A DNA stretch of 56,183 nucleotides from a bacterium (GTDB lineage Bacteria; Cyanobacteriota; Vampirovibrionia; Obscuribacterales; Obscuribacteraceae). This document shows, one piece after another, positions 27,201 through 36,086 of this stretch. The position numbers and the translations under genes are program-made. The first letter of the stretch is position 1, and each line of letters opens with the position of its first letter. The notes under the pieces are model-generated. The model worked only from the letters and a program-made list of their open reading frames with translations. It was not told the origin of the DNA and searched no databases. The stretch spans positions 1 to 56,183 of the forward strand of contig JAGOSY010000028.1 in NCBI GenBank assembly GCA_018062085.1, written 5' to 3'.

Positions 27201-29016
27201 TGCTTTGTCGAATGACCAAGAGGGTGAGCCCACTCATGTGACTGTCAAGTTCACTGTCACTGATAGCGGTATTGGTTTGTCTGAGTCGGCTCGCAAGCGC
27301 TTGTTTAGGCCATTCGTTCAAGCAGATGGATCTACCACCAGAAAATACGGTGGCACAGGACTAGGACTTTCGATTTGCAAACTATTGGTTGAAATGATGG
27401 CTGGCACCATTGATTTTGTCAGCGAAGCTGGCCAGGGCTCGTCCTTTTGGTTCACGATACCGATTGGCCTTGCTGAAGATCAAACTACTCTCGAACAGCT
27501 GCTGAGGCCACGGGCTCAGGCAAGCAGTGGGCCGCAGTTGGCTAATATCCCTTCACGTTTGGATGCTGTTAATTCCGTTCTTTTGCTTTCGCCGTCGCTG
27601 GCATTGCAAGGAATAGTGGCTAGTTACCTCTCTTTGTACAATATCAATGTGATGGCAGTGGCATCGCTTTTAGAGGCGCGAGAGCTTTTGAAAGAAGGCG
27701 AGTTCGCGTCAGAATTACACGAAGTACCCGAAATTCGAATGATTGTCTATGACATAGCAGTAGGTCAGGAGATAATAGATTCTCGCAGTTCATTAGACTG
27801 TTTAGATTCTACTTCTAGTTCTAGTGTTAGTTCTAGTTCTGGTTCTTCTGGCTCTGGTTCTGCAAAAAATGTCTCTGGTAATTTTCCCGTAGCGACTTCG
27901 CCTGATGAACTCGAGCGGTTTCAGAGTTTTCGTCGGGCGAGTCTAGCTGCTTATGGACGGTCTATGCCTGGTTTAATAGTTCTGGGTGGTAGTGAATTGC
28001 CAGAAGCTGAGCTCGCTGCAAGCTCAAGTTCTTATGTCGGTCACCTTCAAAAACCATTTCGCTTATTTGAATTTTTGACTGAAGTAGAAAAGGCCTATTC
28101 AGGTAATTCAAATCTAAAAGCAGTATTGGCAGCGGTGCCTTCTTCATCCTCTGTTATTGATTCTAGTTTGTCTTCTTCTTCTTCTTCTTCTTTGTCTAAG
28201 CCGCTTCAGTCTAACTTGGCTGCCGGTCAACGCATTTTGATTGCCGAAGATAACACCGTGATGCAAGAGTTAGCTCTGCGACAGGTGCAGAGGTTGGGCC
28301 TGATGGCAGATCTAGTCGGCAATGGCAGCGAGGCTGTCGAGGCTTTTCGTTCGGGCCTCTATTCATTGATTTTGATGGATTGTCAGATGCCTGAAATGGA
28401 TGGATATGAAGCGACTTTGTTGATTCGTAAAGAAGAGGAGGCTGGTGGAGGGCACATTCCAGTTATTGCTATGACTGCCTCTGCCATGAAAGGAGATCGT
28501 GAAAATTGTATAGCAGCGGGCATGGATGACTATTTAAGTAAGCCTGTTGGTCAAGAGCAGTTGTATCGCTTGCTTGAAAAGTGGTTGAAACCTGTTGCTG
28601 TTGATAGAGCTTCAGGTATTTCAAGAGCGGCGTTAATTTCTTCTCCAGAGATGTCTGAAAGGCATTTAGAAGAGGTTCCGATAAATTGTGAGGAATTGGC
28701 TGAGCTGTACGGCCTTGCTGATCTTAAGCGGCTGATTAGTAGTTTCAGTGCTGAGTGTGAGGAGCTGATGAGTTGTATTCGCCAGGCAGTAGCTAACAAT
28801 AACGACTTAGAATTAATTCGCCTAGCTCATCAGATCAAAGGATTGGCGGTTGTCATGACTGCTGTCTCGCTTTCTCGTGCAGCTTTGGCCCTGGAAACTT
28901 CGGCCAAAAGAGGTGAGGTGGCTCAATTGCCAGTGCTTACAGACAAGCTGGAAGAAGAATTGATCGTGGTGTTGAGCTATATTGAAAGTCGCAAAAGTTC
29001 ACCTATCTTTTCCTGA
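24214..29016 (+). CDS. Hybrid sensor histidine kinase with multiple PAS domains, GAF, receivers and Hpt
   Basis: A 1600-residue phosphorelay protein without transmembrane segments. Domains in order: PAS/PAC about 10-130; GAF about 150-290; four further PAS/PAC units about 305-800; HisKA with ANISHEIRTP (H860); HATPase with NLASNAVKF, DSGIGLS and GGTGLGLSI; a degenerate receiver-like region about 1110-1310 containing a Ser-rich insert; a canonical receiver with LILMDCQMPEMDGYE (D1389) and the Lys of YLSKPVG; and a C-terminal Hpt with AHQIKGLAVVM (H1539). All steps of a His-Asp-His relay are thus in one chain, and the final receiver must be elsewhere. The PAS/GAF array suggests a soluble signal; ligands are unknown. 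Confidence 0.94.
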   Translation: MMDESDSRHNFETLLNSVEAIIWEADFKTSVNYFVSQHAVQLLGYPVEKWLSDPSLFVQICHPDDLSKVQRAKDSVTRENNHYEVIYRMRRSDGQYLWLSDRVNVDFDGLEPKTMRGISYDVSERRRIEEALALVVEVIAEASELERIDDISLHCISRICQLAHWQIGQAWYPSPDGTALQCSGTAFYSSLPATAFRQQSLACDLQLGEALPGKAANENTPVFIDNIAVEQRGLLSLSSIHSGFAFPVRNGSRLLAVFEFFGVRRAAPDKYFLNAIEEIGTHLSVVFERRRAQDLLGLQRAHEQVILDSMPSMVWYKDLNNRVVKVNKAVCDTLGVDFADLEGKSIEELYPEESEQYFLDDLEVINSGKPKLGIVEIVRRGDGSVRWLHTDKMPYRDEDGVIQGIIAFCSDVTQLKSAEDELKAAQADLEHKVIERTKELNEANIYFNLSHDLFCIASEDGYFKRINSAWSEKLGYTIDELMARPYFDFLHPDDIPGTLEKSKDLLVGTNIVNFENRYICKDGSICWLLWSATPAQKGLIYAVAYDITDRKAAEIELLDINIAMKHAVEGIAKIDLDNRYLSVNKSYADLYGYAIEELILTSAEDCVYSEDYGKWQLCYQAMLESGKAEVELLGQRKGGALFHQQMTMVRVTDINDKFTGYYVFNKDITARKEVEASLQQSEARFHQLASHVPGGIYQYLHRRDGSFSFPYVSESCRNILEVEPAAMMADPALAFSRLHPDDLPGIWQAISDAYIGPSGFEWEGRLITQAGGIKWIRCTSSPEVLENGDVIFNGLITDINEKKQADEEIRKLNLDLQERVDRLALVNRELESLTQKLELACDAALEASKLKSEFVANISHEIRTPISAVIGMSELLLDTVLDSQQKQFTTMVKDSAQSLLTIINDILDFSKVEAGRVELDNIDFNVLSLLEDCADLLAPAARKKGLVLLTWVDPRLPATLRGDPVRVRQILLNLASNAVKFTRRGEVFLKAELETSALSNDQEGEPTHVTVKFTVTDSGIGLSESARKRLFRPFVQADGSTTRKYGGTGLGLSICKLLVEMMAGTIDFVSEAGQGSSFWFTIPIGLAEDQTTLEQLLRPRAQASSGPQLANIPSRLDAVNSVLLLSPSLALQGIVASYLSLYNINVMAVASLLEARELLKEGEFASELHEVPEIRMIVYDIAVGQEIIDSRSSLDCLDSTSSSSVSSSSGSSGSGSAKNVSGNFPVATSPDELERFQSFRRASLAAYGRSMPGLIVLGGSELPEAELAASSSSYVGHLQKPFRLFEFLTEVEKAYSGNSNLKAVLAAVPSSSSVIDSSLSSSSSSSLSKPLQSNLAAGQRILIAEDNTVMQELALRQVQRLGLMADLVGNGSEAVEAFRSGLYSLILMDCQMPEMDGYEATLLIRKEEEAGGGHIPVIAMTASAMKGDRENCIAAGMDDYLSKPVGQEQLYRLLEKWLKPVAVDRASGISRAALISSPEMSERHLEEVPINCEELAELYGLADLKRLISSFSAECEELMSCIRQAVANNNDLELIRLAHQIKGLAVVMTAVSLSRAALALETSAKRGEVAQLPVLTDKLEEELIVVLSYIESRKSSPIFS

Positions 29017-29101
29017 TACTTGTAACTACCCTTTGTATTCAAAGGCTTTATAATTACGAGGTCTTTTCATTTAAACCTGTTCCATTGGCGATGTTACCAA
29101 A

Positions 29102-31513
29102 TTGTTGAGAGTTCTTTTAGTTTTAGTTGTAATTGCCGTTGTGCTTTCTGGTGGGGGCTATTTCGTTGCCCAGCGCAGTTTACCTGTACTTGATGGCATT
29201 GTAAGTTTCCCTGAGCTAGGCCGGGGAGCTGCTGTTAAGTTTGACGAAAGAGCCGTGCCGTATATCGAAGCGGCCTCTGAATTAGATCTCTATCGCATAC
29301 AGGGTTATGTGACAGCCCAAGATCGTCTCTTTCAGATGGATATGATGCGACGCACAGCGGCAGGTGAATTGTCTGAAGTTTTTGGATCGCAGTCACTGCC
29401 TCACGATAAGCTTGTGCGTACCATTGGCATTAATAGAGCTGCAAGCAGTGAGCTAAAAGGTTTGTCTAAAGACGTTGCATCTGCCCTTGATGCTTATACG
29501 CAGGGTGTCAACGCTTACATCAATACCTCAAAAGATCGCTTGGCTCTAGAGTTTCTTTTGCTTGGTTACAAGCCAAAAGCATGGACATCACAAGATTCGT
29601 TGGCGATATTGAAATATAACCAGTATTGTCTTGATGAATCTTGGCGCTTAGATGATCTTCGTCAACGAATTATTGATAAGGCTGGTAATAAGATTGCTTC
29701 TCGTTTGTTCGATCGTATTTTTGAGACACCACCAGCGGTGAGCAGCCTGCCAGGAAGGCAATTAGAAAGCGGTATAAATTGCCCATCTCAACTGTCGTTA
29801 GCCAGTGCTCTTTCACCCGTTCCTGGATGGGGCTCAAATGGCTGGGTCGTATCTTCTAGCATGACTGAGAGTAAGGGGGCATATCTTGCTCTGGACAGAC
29901 ATTTTGCTTTTACTCAGCCCTGTGACTGGTATTTGGTATCATTGAAGTGCCCTTCGTTGCACCTGGCTGGTGCTGCCATGCCTGGTGTGCCAGGCATAAT
30001 CAATGGTCGCAACGATCGTATTGCCTTTGGCTTAACTTCACTAAAAGTAGATGTTCAAGATCTCTTCCTCGAGCAGTTTTCACCTCAATTTCCGGGTAAA
30101 TACAAAACTCCTACTGGTTGGGCCAATGCCAAAGAAATCGTAGAAGAGATTCCCGTGCGATTCTCTAGTTCCTTAGTTCTCACTTCCAATCTTCTTCATA
30201 AAGTGCTTGAGACTAGGCACGGTCCTGTTTTGGTAAAAAAAGATGAGAATGCCGTCGCTCTTTCTTGGGTTGGTCTGAATCAACCAGAGAAAACAATTAG
30301 TTGCGCTGAGGCAATTTATCGCCTCAATCACTCTGCCAATTGGGTTCAGTTTCAGAGCGGCCTTGAGCACTATGCTGGTTCTCCGTTCACTTTCTTGTTC
30401 GCTGACAAAGATGGGCACATTGGTTACCAGCAGGCTGGTTCTATTCCAGAGCGCTCAACAGCTGGCAAATTCACTAAATTCGAGTCGTGTTTGCTCAATC
30501 CGGGCTGGGTCGGCATTGGTGATTGGGTGGCCAATGTTCCTTTCAAAGATATGGAGCACGCTTTTGACCCTGCTGCGGGCTATTACGTTGCTAATTTCCG
30601 TCAGAGCCGCACGGATATGCCGCTTAATCTGAATGTCTATCGCTCTCAGCGTGTCCTCAATGTTCTCGCTTCGTACAAAAAGAGTGCGCAGAAGCCGGGC
30701 TTACCTGAAATGGCTCTACTGCAAGGTGATCAACTGGCACCATTGGCGCCTCTAGTCAAACGTACTTTGGCTGAAGCCATAGGCAAGACCGATTCTATCG
30801 ATGCTTTCCAGCTTAGTGCCTTAGACTCCATCAGTAAATGGGACGGGGTATTGTCCGAGAACAGCAGCGGTGCGGCCCTTTATGAAAGCTTTATTCGCAC
30901 AGTTGTTAGGCGCATACTTGAGCCTCGGCTCGGTGCCAATCTTGCTAACGAATATTTAGAGCGCTATCCCGGTTGGTCTCAAGTAGTCGAGCGTATCTTA
31001 CTTGAAAAAAATAGTGAGTGGTTGCCGAGCGAAGAACGTTCATTTAAAGGCTTTGTCATTACCTCTTTTGGCCAGGCGGTTAAAGATGTTCGTCTTCAAA
31101 GCAAGAGCGATGAGCCCTCTTCATGGAAATGGGGCGACTTGCACAAAGTTGTTTTTGAAAGCGAACTTTTACGTGGTGCTCCTGACCTTTCGCCGGTATT
31201 AGGTGTACTCAATGGTCAGTCGGTTCCAGTTGGCGGCGATCAAGATACAGTGTCGAGTATGGAGCCTTCGTTGCGTCGGGGAGCTGATCAGTTTGTTTGT
31301 CGCAGCGGGCCCACTATGCGGATTCTCATAGATCTTTCTGACAGCGAGAAGTTCTATCAGACCCTTACTCTTGGTCAAAGCAGCAATTTACTCTCTGGTG
31401 CTAGCCGTGATCAGCTTCGCTCGTGGCTCACTTTGAAGCCTTTGCCGATTGCTTTCTCACCTGCTCTTGAAGAGAAAATTTCTCAGCATAGGCTGCTTTT
31501 TACAGATCGCTGA
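29102..31513 (+). CDS. Penicillin acylase family Ntn-hydrolase (S45), membrane-anchored
   Basis: An 803-residue exported N-terminal-nucleophile amidohydrolase. A hydrophobic N-terminus (residues 2-24) is a signal or anchor. The A-chain part includes YIQ-type IEAASELDLYRIQGYVTAQD and MMRRTAAGELSEVFG. The B-chain would start at S245 in GWGSNGWVV, the conserved autocatalytic cleavage and nucleophile site, followed by LALDRHF, AMPGVPGIINGRNDRIAFGLT and YYVANFRQ. Members cleave amides such as acyl-homoserine lactones, beta-lactams or lipopeptides; the substrate here is unknown. The start is TTG with a poor ribosome site. Its stop TGA overlaps an ATG (TGATG) leading into the next gene through two mini-ORFs. 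Confidence 0.9.
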   Translation: MLRVLLVLVVIAVVLSGGGYFVAQRSLPVLDGIVSFPELGRGAAVKFDERAVPYIEAASELDLYRIQGYVTAQDRLFQMDMMRRTAAGELSEVFGSQSLPHDKLVRTIGINRAASSELKGLSKDVASALDAYTQGVNAYINTSKDRLALEFLLLGYKPKAWTSQDSLAILKYNQYCLDESWRLDDLRQRIIDKAGNKIASRLFDRIFETPPAVSSLPGRQLESGINCPSQLSLASALSPVPGWGSNGWVVSSSMTESKGAYLALDRHFAFTQPCDWYLVSLKCPSLHLAGAAMPGVPGIINGRNDRIAFGLTSLKVDVQDLFLEQFSPQFPGKYKTPTGWANAKEIVEEIPVRFSSSLVLTSNLLHKVLETRHGPVLVKKDENAVALSWVGLNQPEKTISCAEAIYRLNHSANWVQFQSGLEHYAGSPFTFLFADKDGHIGYQQAGSIPERSTAGKFTKFESCLLNPGWVGIGDWVANVPFKDMEHAFDPAAGYYVANFRQSRTDMPLNLNVYRSQRVLNVLASYKKSAQKPGLPEMALLQGDQLAPLAPLVKRTLAEAIGKTDSIDAFQLSALDSISKWDGVLSENSSGAALYESFIRTVVRRILEPRLGANLANEYLERYPGWSQVVERILLEKNSEWLPSEERSFKGFVITSFGQAVKDVRLQSKSDEPSSWKWGDLHKVVFESELLRGAPDLSPVLGVLNGQSVPVGGDQDTVSSMEPSLRRGADQFVCRSGPTMRILIDLSDSEKFYQTLTLGQSSNLLSGASRDQLRSWLTLKPLPIAFSPALEEKISQHRLLFTDR

Positions 31514-31558
31514 TGAGTAAAAGCGCCGATGAGTAAACGTGATGGGCAAATTCGATGA
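31513..31558 (+). other. Chain of overlapping mini-ORFs between two genes
   Basis: ATG 31513 overlaps the acylase stop and opens 7 codons ending at TAA 31536. ATG 31529 opens 9 codons ending at TGA 31558, whose first bases overlap the ATG (31555) of the next gene as ATGA. All start regions are variants of GATGAGTAAA: 31512-31521, 31528-31537, 31541-31550 and 31554-31563. Either repeated duplication of a start region or a reinitiation relay could explain this. Confidence 0.5.
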
Positions 31559-34059
31559 GCAAATCTAAGTGTGCCCTAAGCTTTATTTTGCTGCTTGCTT
31601 CTGCTCTGAATCAAGCAGCAATTGCTCAAGTGTTTAACGATATCGGTGGACCGCAAAAATTTAAACGACCGACAGAAATTAAACTAACAGACGATGCACC
31701 GCAGCGTTCGCTAGGGCCGCCCACTCTAAAAGATGTTTTCCCTTTTATGAATTTGCCGTTTACGGCTCCTCAGCCTCTTTCGCTTGAAGGAATGAAACTC
31801 TCTGGTTTAGGAGCAAGAAGCAGCAAAATATTGGGCTTCAATCACTTTGTTGTGCTTCAAGGAACACCTGGTTTTAACGGTTCTTCTGCTCTCTTGTTTA
31901 AAGATAATCGCGAGAACAATCGTAGTAACTTTATTACGGTAGACCCTTTTGTTCATGCCTATTTTGTTTTCTCGAACACTCTTGCTTTGCGAGTGATCAA
32001 TGAAACTCTATATTCTGAGTTGAATACTTTGTTGTTGGCTTTAGTCGACTCGTGTGTAAAAGACTACCGTGCCTGTGAAATCGACGAAGTTAAAGACGAT
32101 ATTCAAAGAAACTTGGCCTTTGTTATTGTTGGTTTAAAGTTGCTTGATCCCAAAATAGTTTTAGCTGACATGGGTGGGGCCAGCGATCTTGCTCAAGCCG
32201 AACTGGCCATAATTGCTAAAGGAAAACGAGGTCGTTCGGTTATTTTCAATCGAGAGCAAGACTATAGTGCTCTGAGTCCTATTGGTTTTTATGCGAGTTC
32301 TGAGCGGAGTGCAAATTATTTTCGATCGGCTGCTTGGCTATCTTGTATGTATCTCACACTCTCAGATGTCACTATCGATTCACGCGCTGGCGGGGGTAAT
32401 AACTTTCGACGGGCTTTGCTTCTTTATCGAGCTATAGAATTAGGTCGCGGAAATCGCATCAAGTCAGTGCCCGGAATTATTAGCCCTAGTATCAGTAGTG
32501 ACCGCTCTAATTCCCTGATGGCCAGTTGGCAGCGGATATATGATATCAGCGTAGCCCTGGCTCCCAGCGTTATTACCCGCGAACAGACTGTTTATCCCCG
32601 CGAAATTAAGAGCATGTTTCAGGCGGGAAATCTTGAGTTCAAAGACCTCTTACAGACTTTAGCTCAGCCGCTTTCACGCGCAAGACTTTTGCTTTCTATA
32701 AAGAAACAGAGGCCGCAAGGTCTCGATGCGGCCTCGATTTTTGAGATGGACAAGAACCGCAATGCCAATGAAAATTTGATGGTGATGCGTTTTCTCCCTC
32801 CTGTCAATAGTTATGAACTTGAGTGGATGAAATGGCAAACAACCGAATTCAAAGAGGAGGGCGAAGATGGATTGCTCGATCCTCTTTCTCTGTACCTCTT
32901 GTACTCCTGGGGCTCTCCAGTAGCTAGCAATATTTTGAACACACTAACCGATAGGCTTGATCCAAATTTGATCAATACGGTACCCGAGCTAACGCGAGTT
33001 GCAGGAAGGCGCAGAATAGATGCTGACCCTACTAGTGCTGCATGCCTCGCTGAGAAACGTTGGGCGATCATCACCGAATATTTTCGTCCGATGAAAAAGA
33101 ATTCGCAGACTTGTTTAATGTCAGAGAATTGGTCAATTCAACATTTGCTTAGTGCCTCTGGGGCTTTTGTTGATTCTTTCTCTGCCTACGATCGGCCAGT
33201 CACATCTGCTGCAAGTTCTTCAACTATTTCTACAGGGCCGAAGCTCACTGAGACAGCAAGCAAAGTTGAGGCTGTAAATTCAATTGGGCCAGCAAATAAG
33301 ATTGAGCCAGTTGAGAAACCTTCTGGTGTTTTGTCTCGCAATGAGATGAATGATGCCCAACGTATGTTCGCACCGAAGCAAAGCGTAAAAAAAGCCGCTA
33401 ATTTTCACTACCTTGAGCCAATGCCTGAACTCTATGCCAAATTGAGTTGGTTTACCCAAACAATGGCTGCTGATCTGACAAGACTAAAGTGTTTTCCTGA
33501 AGATTTGCGCTCTCGCCAGAGCGATTTTGTCAGGTTGCTTGATCGCTTGACAAAAATTTCTGAACAAGAGCTAGCTGTGCAGCCTATTTCGGTTACTGAC
33601 TTCAAACTTCTAGCAAACGTAGACCAAATTCTTGCAGTTATTTGTCCACCTGAGTCGGCCAGCATATTCGTGCCCGGTGCCGGTGGTGGCGGGGCAAGCA
33701 TTGGCCCTGGCGATAGCGGACACGTCTACGCCATATTTAGTACCGATCAAGGGCCTTATCTTAGTCGTGGATCTACATACACCTATTTTGAAACCGCTGG
33801 TGGTCCCTTTAAACAGCAGCACTGGGATCGCAAACAGGGTTTCGGCTTTTTGCGACCACCAAGCTGGGTCTCGAAAGTCGACATAGTTTCTGATGCCAGT
33901 CCAGATGCTAAGTCGGTGTCTAAGCCAGACGCAAAGCCCGTTGATAAGGCTGTGAAGGTGCCAGCTCAACCGTCCGCTACGTCAATCGCGGCGCCTTCTA
34001 TTGTTAAACCTAGTCTTGTACCTAGCGTAAAACCAAGTGCCCCTCAAATAAGTAAGTAA
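31555..34059 (+). CDS. Secreted DUF3160-like protein
   Basis: An 834-residue protein with a signal peptide ending near ALNQAAIAQ. The region about 95-160 (FNHFVVLQGTPG, NFITVDPFVHAYFVFSNTLA) matches the DUF3160 pattern, in which a Y/N-x-F-V-V segment precedes T-D-x-x-x-H-A-Y-H. The region near residues 690-780 (VICPPESASIFVPGAGG, YAIFSTDQGPYLSRGSTYTY) also fits its C-terminal half. Residues about 545-600 and the final 50 are Ser/Ala/Lys/Pro-rich linkers. DUF3160 proteins are extracytoplasmic and have no established biochemical function. It starts at an ATGA overlap with the preceding mini-ORF and is followed after 11 bases by another secreted gene. Confidence 0.75.
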   Translation: MSKSKCALSFILLLASALNQAAIAQVFNDIGGPQKFKRPTEIKLTDDAPQRSLGPPTLKDVFPFMNLPFTAPQPLSLEGMKLSGLGARSSKILGFNHFVVLQGTPGFNGSSALLFKDNRENNRSNFITVDPFVHAYFVFSNTLALRVINETLYSELNTLLLALVDSCVKDYRACEIDEVKDDIQRNLAFVIVGLKLLDPKIVLADMGGASDLAQAELAIIAKGKRGRSVIFNREQDYSALSPIGFYASSERSANYFRSAAWLSCMYLTLSDVTIDSRAGGGNNFRRALLLYRAIELGRGNRIKSVPGIISPSISSDRSNSLMASWQRIYDISVALAPSVITREQTVYPREIKSMFQAGNLEFKDLLQTLAQPLSRARLLLSIKKQRPQGLDAASIFEMDKNRNANENLMVMRFLPPVNSYELEWMKWQTTEFKEEGEDGLLDPLSLYLLYSWGSPVASNILNTLTDRLDPNLINTVPELTRVAGRRRIDADPTSAACLAEKRWAIITEYFRPMKKNSQTCLMSENWSIQHLLSASGAFVDSFSAYDRPVTSAASSSTISTGPKLTETASKVEAVNSIGPANKIEPVEKPSGVLSRNEMNDAQRMFAPKQSVKKAANFHYLEPMPELYAKLSWFTQTMAADLTRLKCFPEDLRSRQSDFVRLLDRLTKISEQELAVQPISVTDFKLLANVDQILAVICPPESASIFVPGAGGGGASIGPGDSGHVYAIFSTDQGPYLSRGSTYTYFETAGGPFKQQHWDRKQGFGFLRPPSWVSKVDIVSDASPDAKSVSKPDAKPVDKAVKVPAQPSATSIAAPSIVKPSLVPSVKPSAPQISK

Positions 34060-34070
34060 GGAAGTAAGTA

Positions 34071-34751
34071 ATGATAAAGGATTTGCTGTACTCCGGTTTG
34101 ATACTTCTTGCGCTAGTTGCATTTCCCTGTGGCAGTGCTGCTCAAGTGCCTACGGCAGCGACAAACAATTTGCCTGTTACTAATTCAGCCGCTAGCAACT
34201 TAGCTGCGAGTACGCCCCTGACTGAAAGCACCTTCAAAAGTGATTTACGTGACTTTCATGAAAACTTGCGGCGCATAGAGGGTGCTCTTCATGATCTCGA
34301 CCGCGAAGCTGGTCGTCGGCAAGTTATCGCTAATGGTCTATTGAATAACGATGCCTATATTGCGGACCCTTGGATGGGCTGTATGGCTTGCGGCCTGCCA
34401 AGCATGATGGCCGATAGCACCAGGCTCGGTGCCTATCTGAAACCGAGGGCTGCCTTTCTCAATCTGTCACTGACTACCTTAGATTCGCAATCAGCAGCCG
34501 TGCATGCCCTTGTCGTTCGTTTGGCTGGTTATCCGGAGATTACTAGTAATGTCAAAGCCAGAGTAGATCTTGATGTGTTGCATGATGCCGTCAAAGATTT
34601 CGATGCAAAACTAGTTGCTCTTAAGGCCTTGTGCAATGTTCAATCGCCTGACAATGCCCAAATTTTAATGGCAGTCGGAACACTGAAGCAGACCATTGAC
34701 GGCATCGATACTGTTGGCGGGCGCCTCTGGAAGGCCGAGAAAAGTAAATAG
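34071..34751 (+). CDS. Secreted helical protein, third gene of the acylase operon
   Basis: A 226-residue protein of unknown family with a signal peptide (about residues 1-25, ending SAAQ), a Thr/Asn/Ala-rich spacer, and then mostly amphipathic helices. A short CMACG motif at about 103-107 could form a disulfide or bind metal. Its ribosome site lies in a TAAG/GAAG repeat (TAAGTAAGGAAGTAAGTA) that also contains the previous gene's stop. The 11-base gap implies co-translation with the DUF3160-like gene. It is followed by a strong hairpin, so it is probably the last gene of the operon. Confidence 0.72.
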   Translation: MIKDLLYSGLILLALVAFPCGSAAQVPTAATNNLPVTNSAASNLAASTPLTESTFKSDLRDFHENLRRIEGALHDLDREAGRRQVIANGLLNNDAYIADPWMGCMACGLPSMMADSTRLGAYLKPRAAFLNLSLTTLDSQSAAVHALVVRLAGYPEITSNVKARVDLDVLHDAVKDFDAKLVALKALCNVQSPDNAQILMAVGTLKQTIDGIDTVGGRLWKAEKSK

Positions 34752-34800
34752 GCTTAAGAGAAGTCAAGTCATAGCTTCTGATCCTGGCAGCCGGTTCTTT

Positions 34801-34844
34801 TTCTAAAAGGGAAGATTTTTTCAAAAAAATCTTCCCTTTTAGAA
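34801..34844 (+). terminator. Long palindromic terminator-like hairpin
   Basis: TTCTAAAAGGGAAGATTTTTT at 34801-34821 pairs, around a single C, with the AAAAAAATCTTCCC and TTTTAGAA parts ending at 34844. The stem exceeds 20 bp. A/T runs on both sides allow termination in either direction. It follows the last gene of the acylase/DUF3160 operon by about 50 bases. Confidence 0.75.
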
Positions 34845-35150
34845 AAACGTTCTTTGTTTAGTCGGCCTCCGAAACCGTCATATTTTCTAAAAAAACTGAC
34901 AGCTTTGGAAGCCGCAGAAAAAGACAGTACTGCTGACCTAAGAGCCAACTTATTTTGTTTTATTAAAGTGACTATTGTCAGGCTGGTGCCTCTTTATCGA
35001 CGTTTAATCGAAAAGATATCTGTTGGCGCCCTTGTCAATGCGCTGAAACCCTAATACCATGCTGATCTGAGAGTTGTTCTCGGTGTTTGCTCTCGGTACT
35101 AGATTTAGGCGTTATATACCTTTCAATTCGCGAGTCTCATTAATAGCTTC
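34845..35150. other. Intergenic region between hairpin and TPR gene
   Basis: About 300 bases without a convincing gene. A 66-codon frame from TTG 34854 to 35054 on the + strand encodes a lysine/leucine-rich sequence, but it starts within the terminator foot, lacks a ribosome site and has no recognisable feature. The promoter of the following TPR gene should lie in the last 100 bases; I see no clear -35/-10 pair. Confidence 0.4.
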
Positions 35151-36074
35151 ATGATCGATTTTAAAGGCATCACCCAGGACATTGCCGCTCCTAGTTCACA
35201 AAGCGGTGCAGGGTCTAGTTCTGGCGCAGTTCAAGTGGAGTTAAGGCAAGCGGTAGATTACTTCAAAATGGCCATGGAGTATCTTACTCAAGGTCGATTT
35301 GATGACGCTGAACAGCTTTATCGCATGGCCCTTAACGTTTCTGAAACAGCTATGGGTATGGACAACCCCGCGATTATTGCTCACTTAGAAGAGCTTTCGA
35401 ACTTCTATTTGAACCGTGCTAAGTTCGATGAAGCTGAACCGTATCTTAAGCGCATATATGCTTTACGCATTAATAGCAACCAGAGCGATGATGAATATTT
35501 TGAAGGCTTAGCCAATACAGTCGATAAATTAGCCAATGTATTTGAACGCACAGGACGCTCTGGCGAAGCCGAGAAGCTCTATTTAAATTTGTTGCGCAGT
35601 CAAGAAAAGCAAAAGGGTGGGCATGATCAAACCACTCTTGATGCCCTTGGTCGACTTGGTAATTTCTATCAACGTACTGGAGTTTATGCTGCAGCCCGTG
35701 CTGTATTTGAAGAGTTGCTGGAGATTCAAGCTATAGTTTCTGGTGCCAATAGCTCTGAAGTTGGAGCTGTTCTCTCTAGCCTCTCGGTTGTCTATGGAAA
35801 GCTTGAGCTATATATGGAACAAATTGCTGTATTAGAAAGACAAGTGCAAGTGCTTGATACCATCCATGGTGGCTGTGGTCTGTCTCTTGCCAGCGCCCTT
35901 TCGCGCTTAGCTGATGTGTTATCGGGTGCTGTTCGTTTGACTGGCTGTAAAGAACTTTTGGAGCGGGCTGAACTTGTTTATCGCCGTGCTCTTTCAATTT
36001 ACGAGAAGCACTATGGCCCTTCAACTGCCACAGTAGAAAACTTGCGCCTGCGCTTAAAGAAACTATCTAGTTAG
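35151..36074 (+). CDS. TPR protein (kinesin-light-chain-like repeats)
   Basis: A 307-residue soluble protein made almost entirely of TPR units of the TPR_12 (kinesin light chain) type. Examples are YLTQGRFDDAEQLYRMALNV, FYLNRAKFDEAEPYLKRIYA, ERTGRSGEAEKLYLNLLRSQ and ERAELVYRRALSIYEKHYGP. The first 35 residues are Gly/Ser/Gln-rich and disordered. There is no signal peptide. It converges on the SpoIID gene 12 bases downstream. A scaffold role is expected; no partner can be named. Confidence 0.82.
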   Translation: MIDFKGITQDIAAPSSQSGAGSSSGAVQVELRQAVDYFKMAMEYLTQGRFDDAEQLYRMALNVSETAMGMDNPAIIAHLEELSNFYLNRAKFDEAEPYLKRIYALRINSNQSDDEYFEGLANTVDKLANVFERTGRSGEAEKLYLNLLRSQEKQKGGHDQTTLDALGRLGNFYQRTGVYAAARAVFEELLEIQAIVSGANSSEVGAVLSSLSVVYGKLELYMEQIAVLERQVQVLDTIHGGCGLSLASALSRLADVLSGAVRLTGCKELLERAELVYRRALSIYEKHYGPSTATVENLRLRLKKLSS

Positions 36075-36086
36075 AGGTTCACTGAT

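Noticed and set aside
27800..28200. TCT/AGT triplet runs as possible recombination repeats
   Set aside because: They encode Ser-rich linkers in frame within the hybrid kinase.
34854..35054. 66-codon plus-strand frame from TTG
   Set aside because: It starts inside the foot of a terminator hairpin, with no ribosome site or motif.
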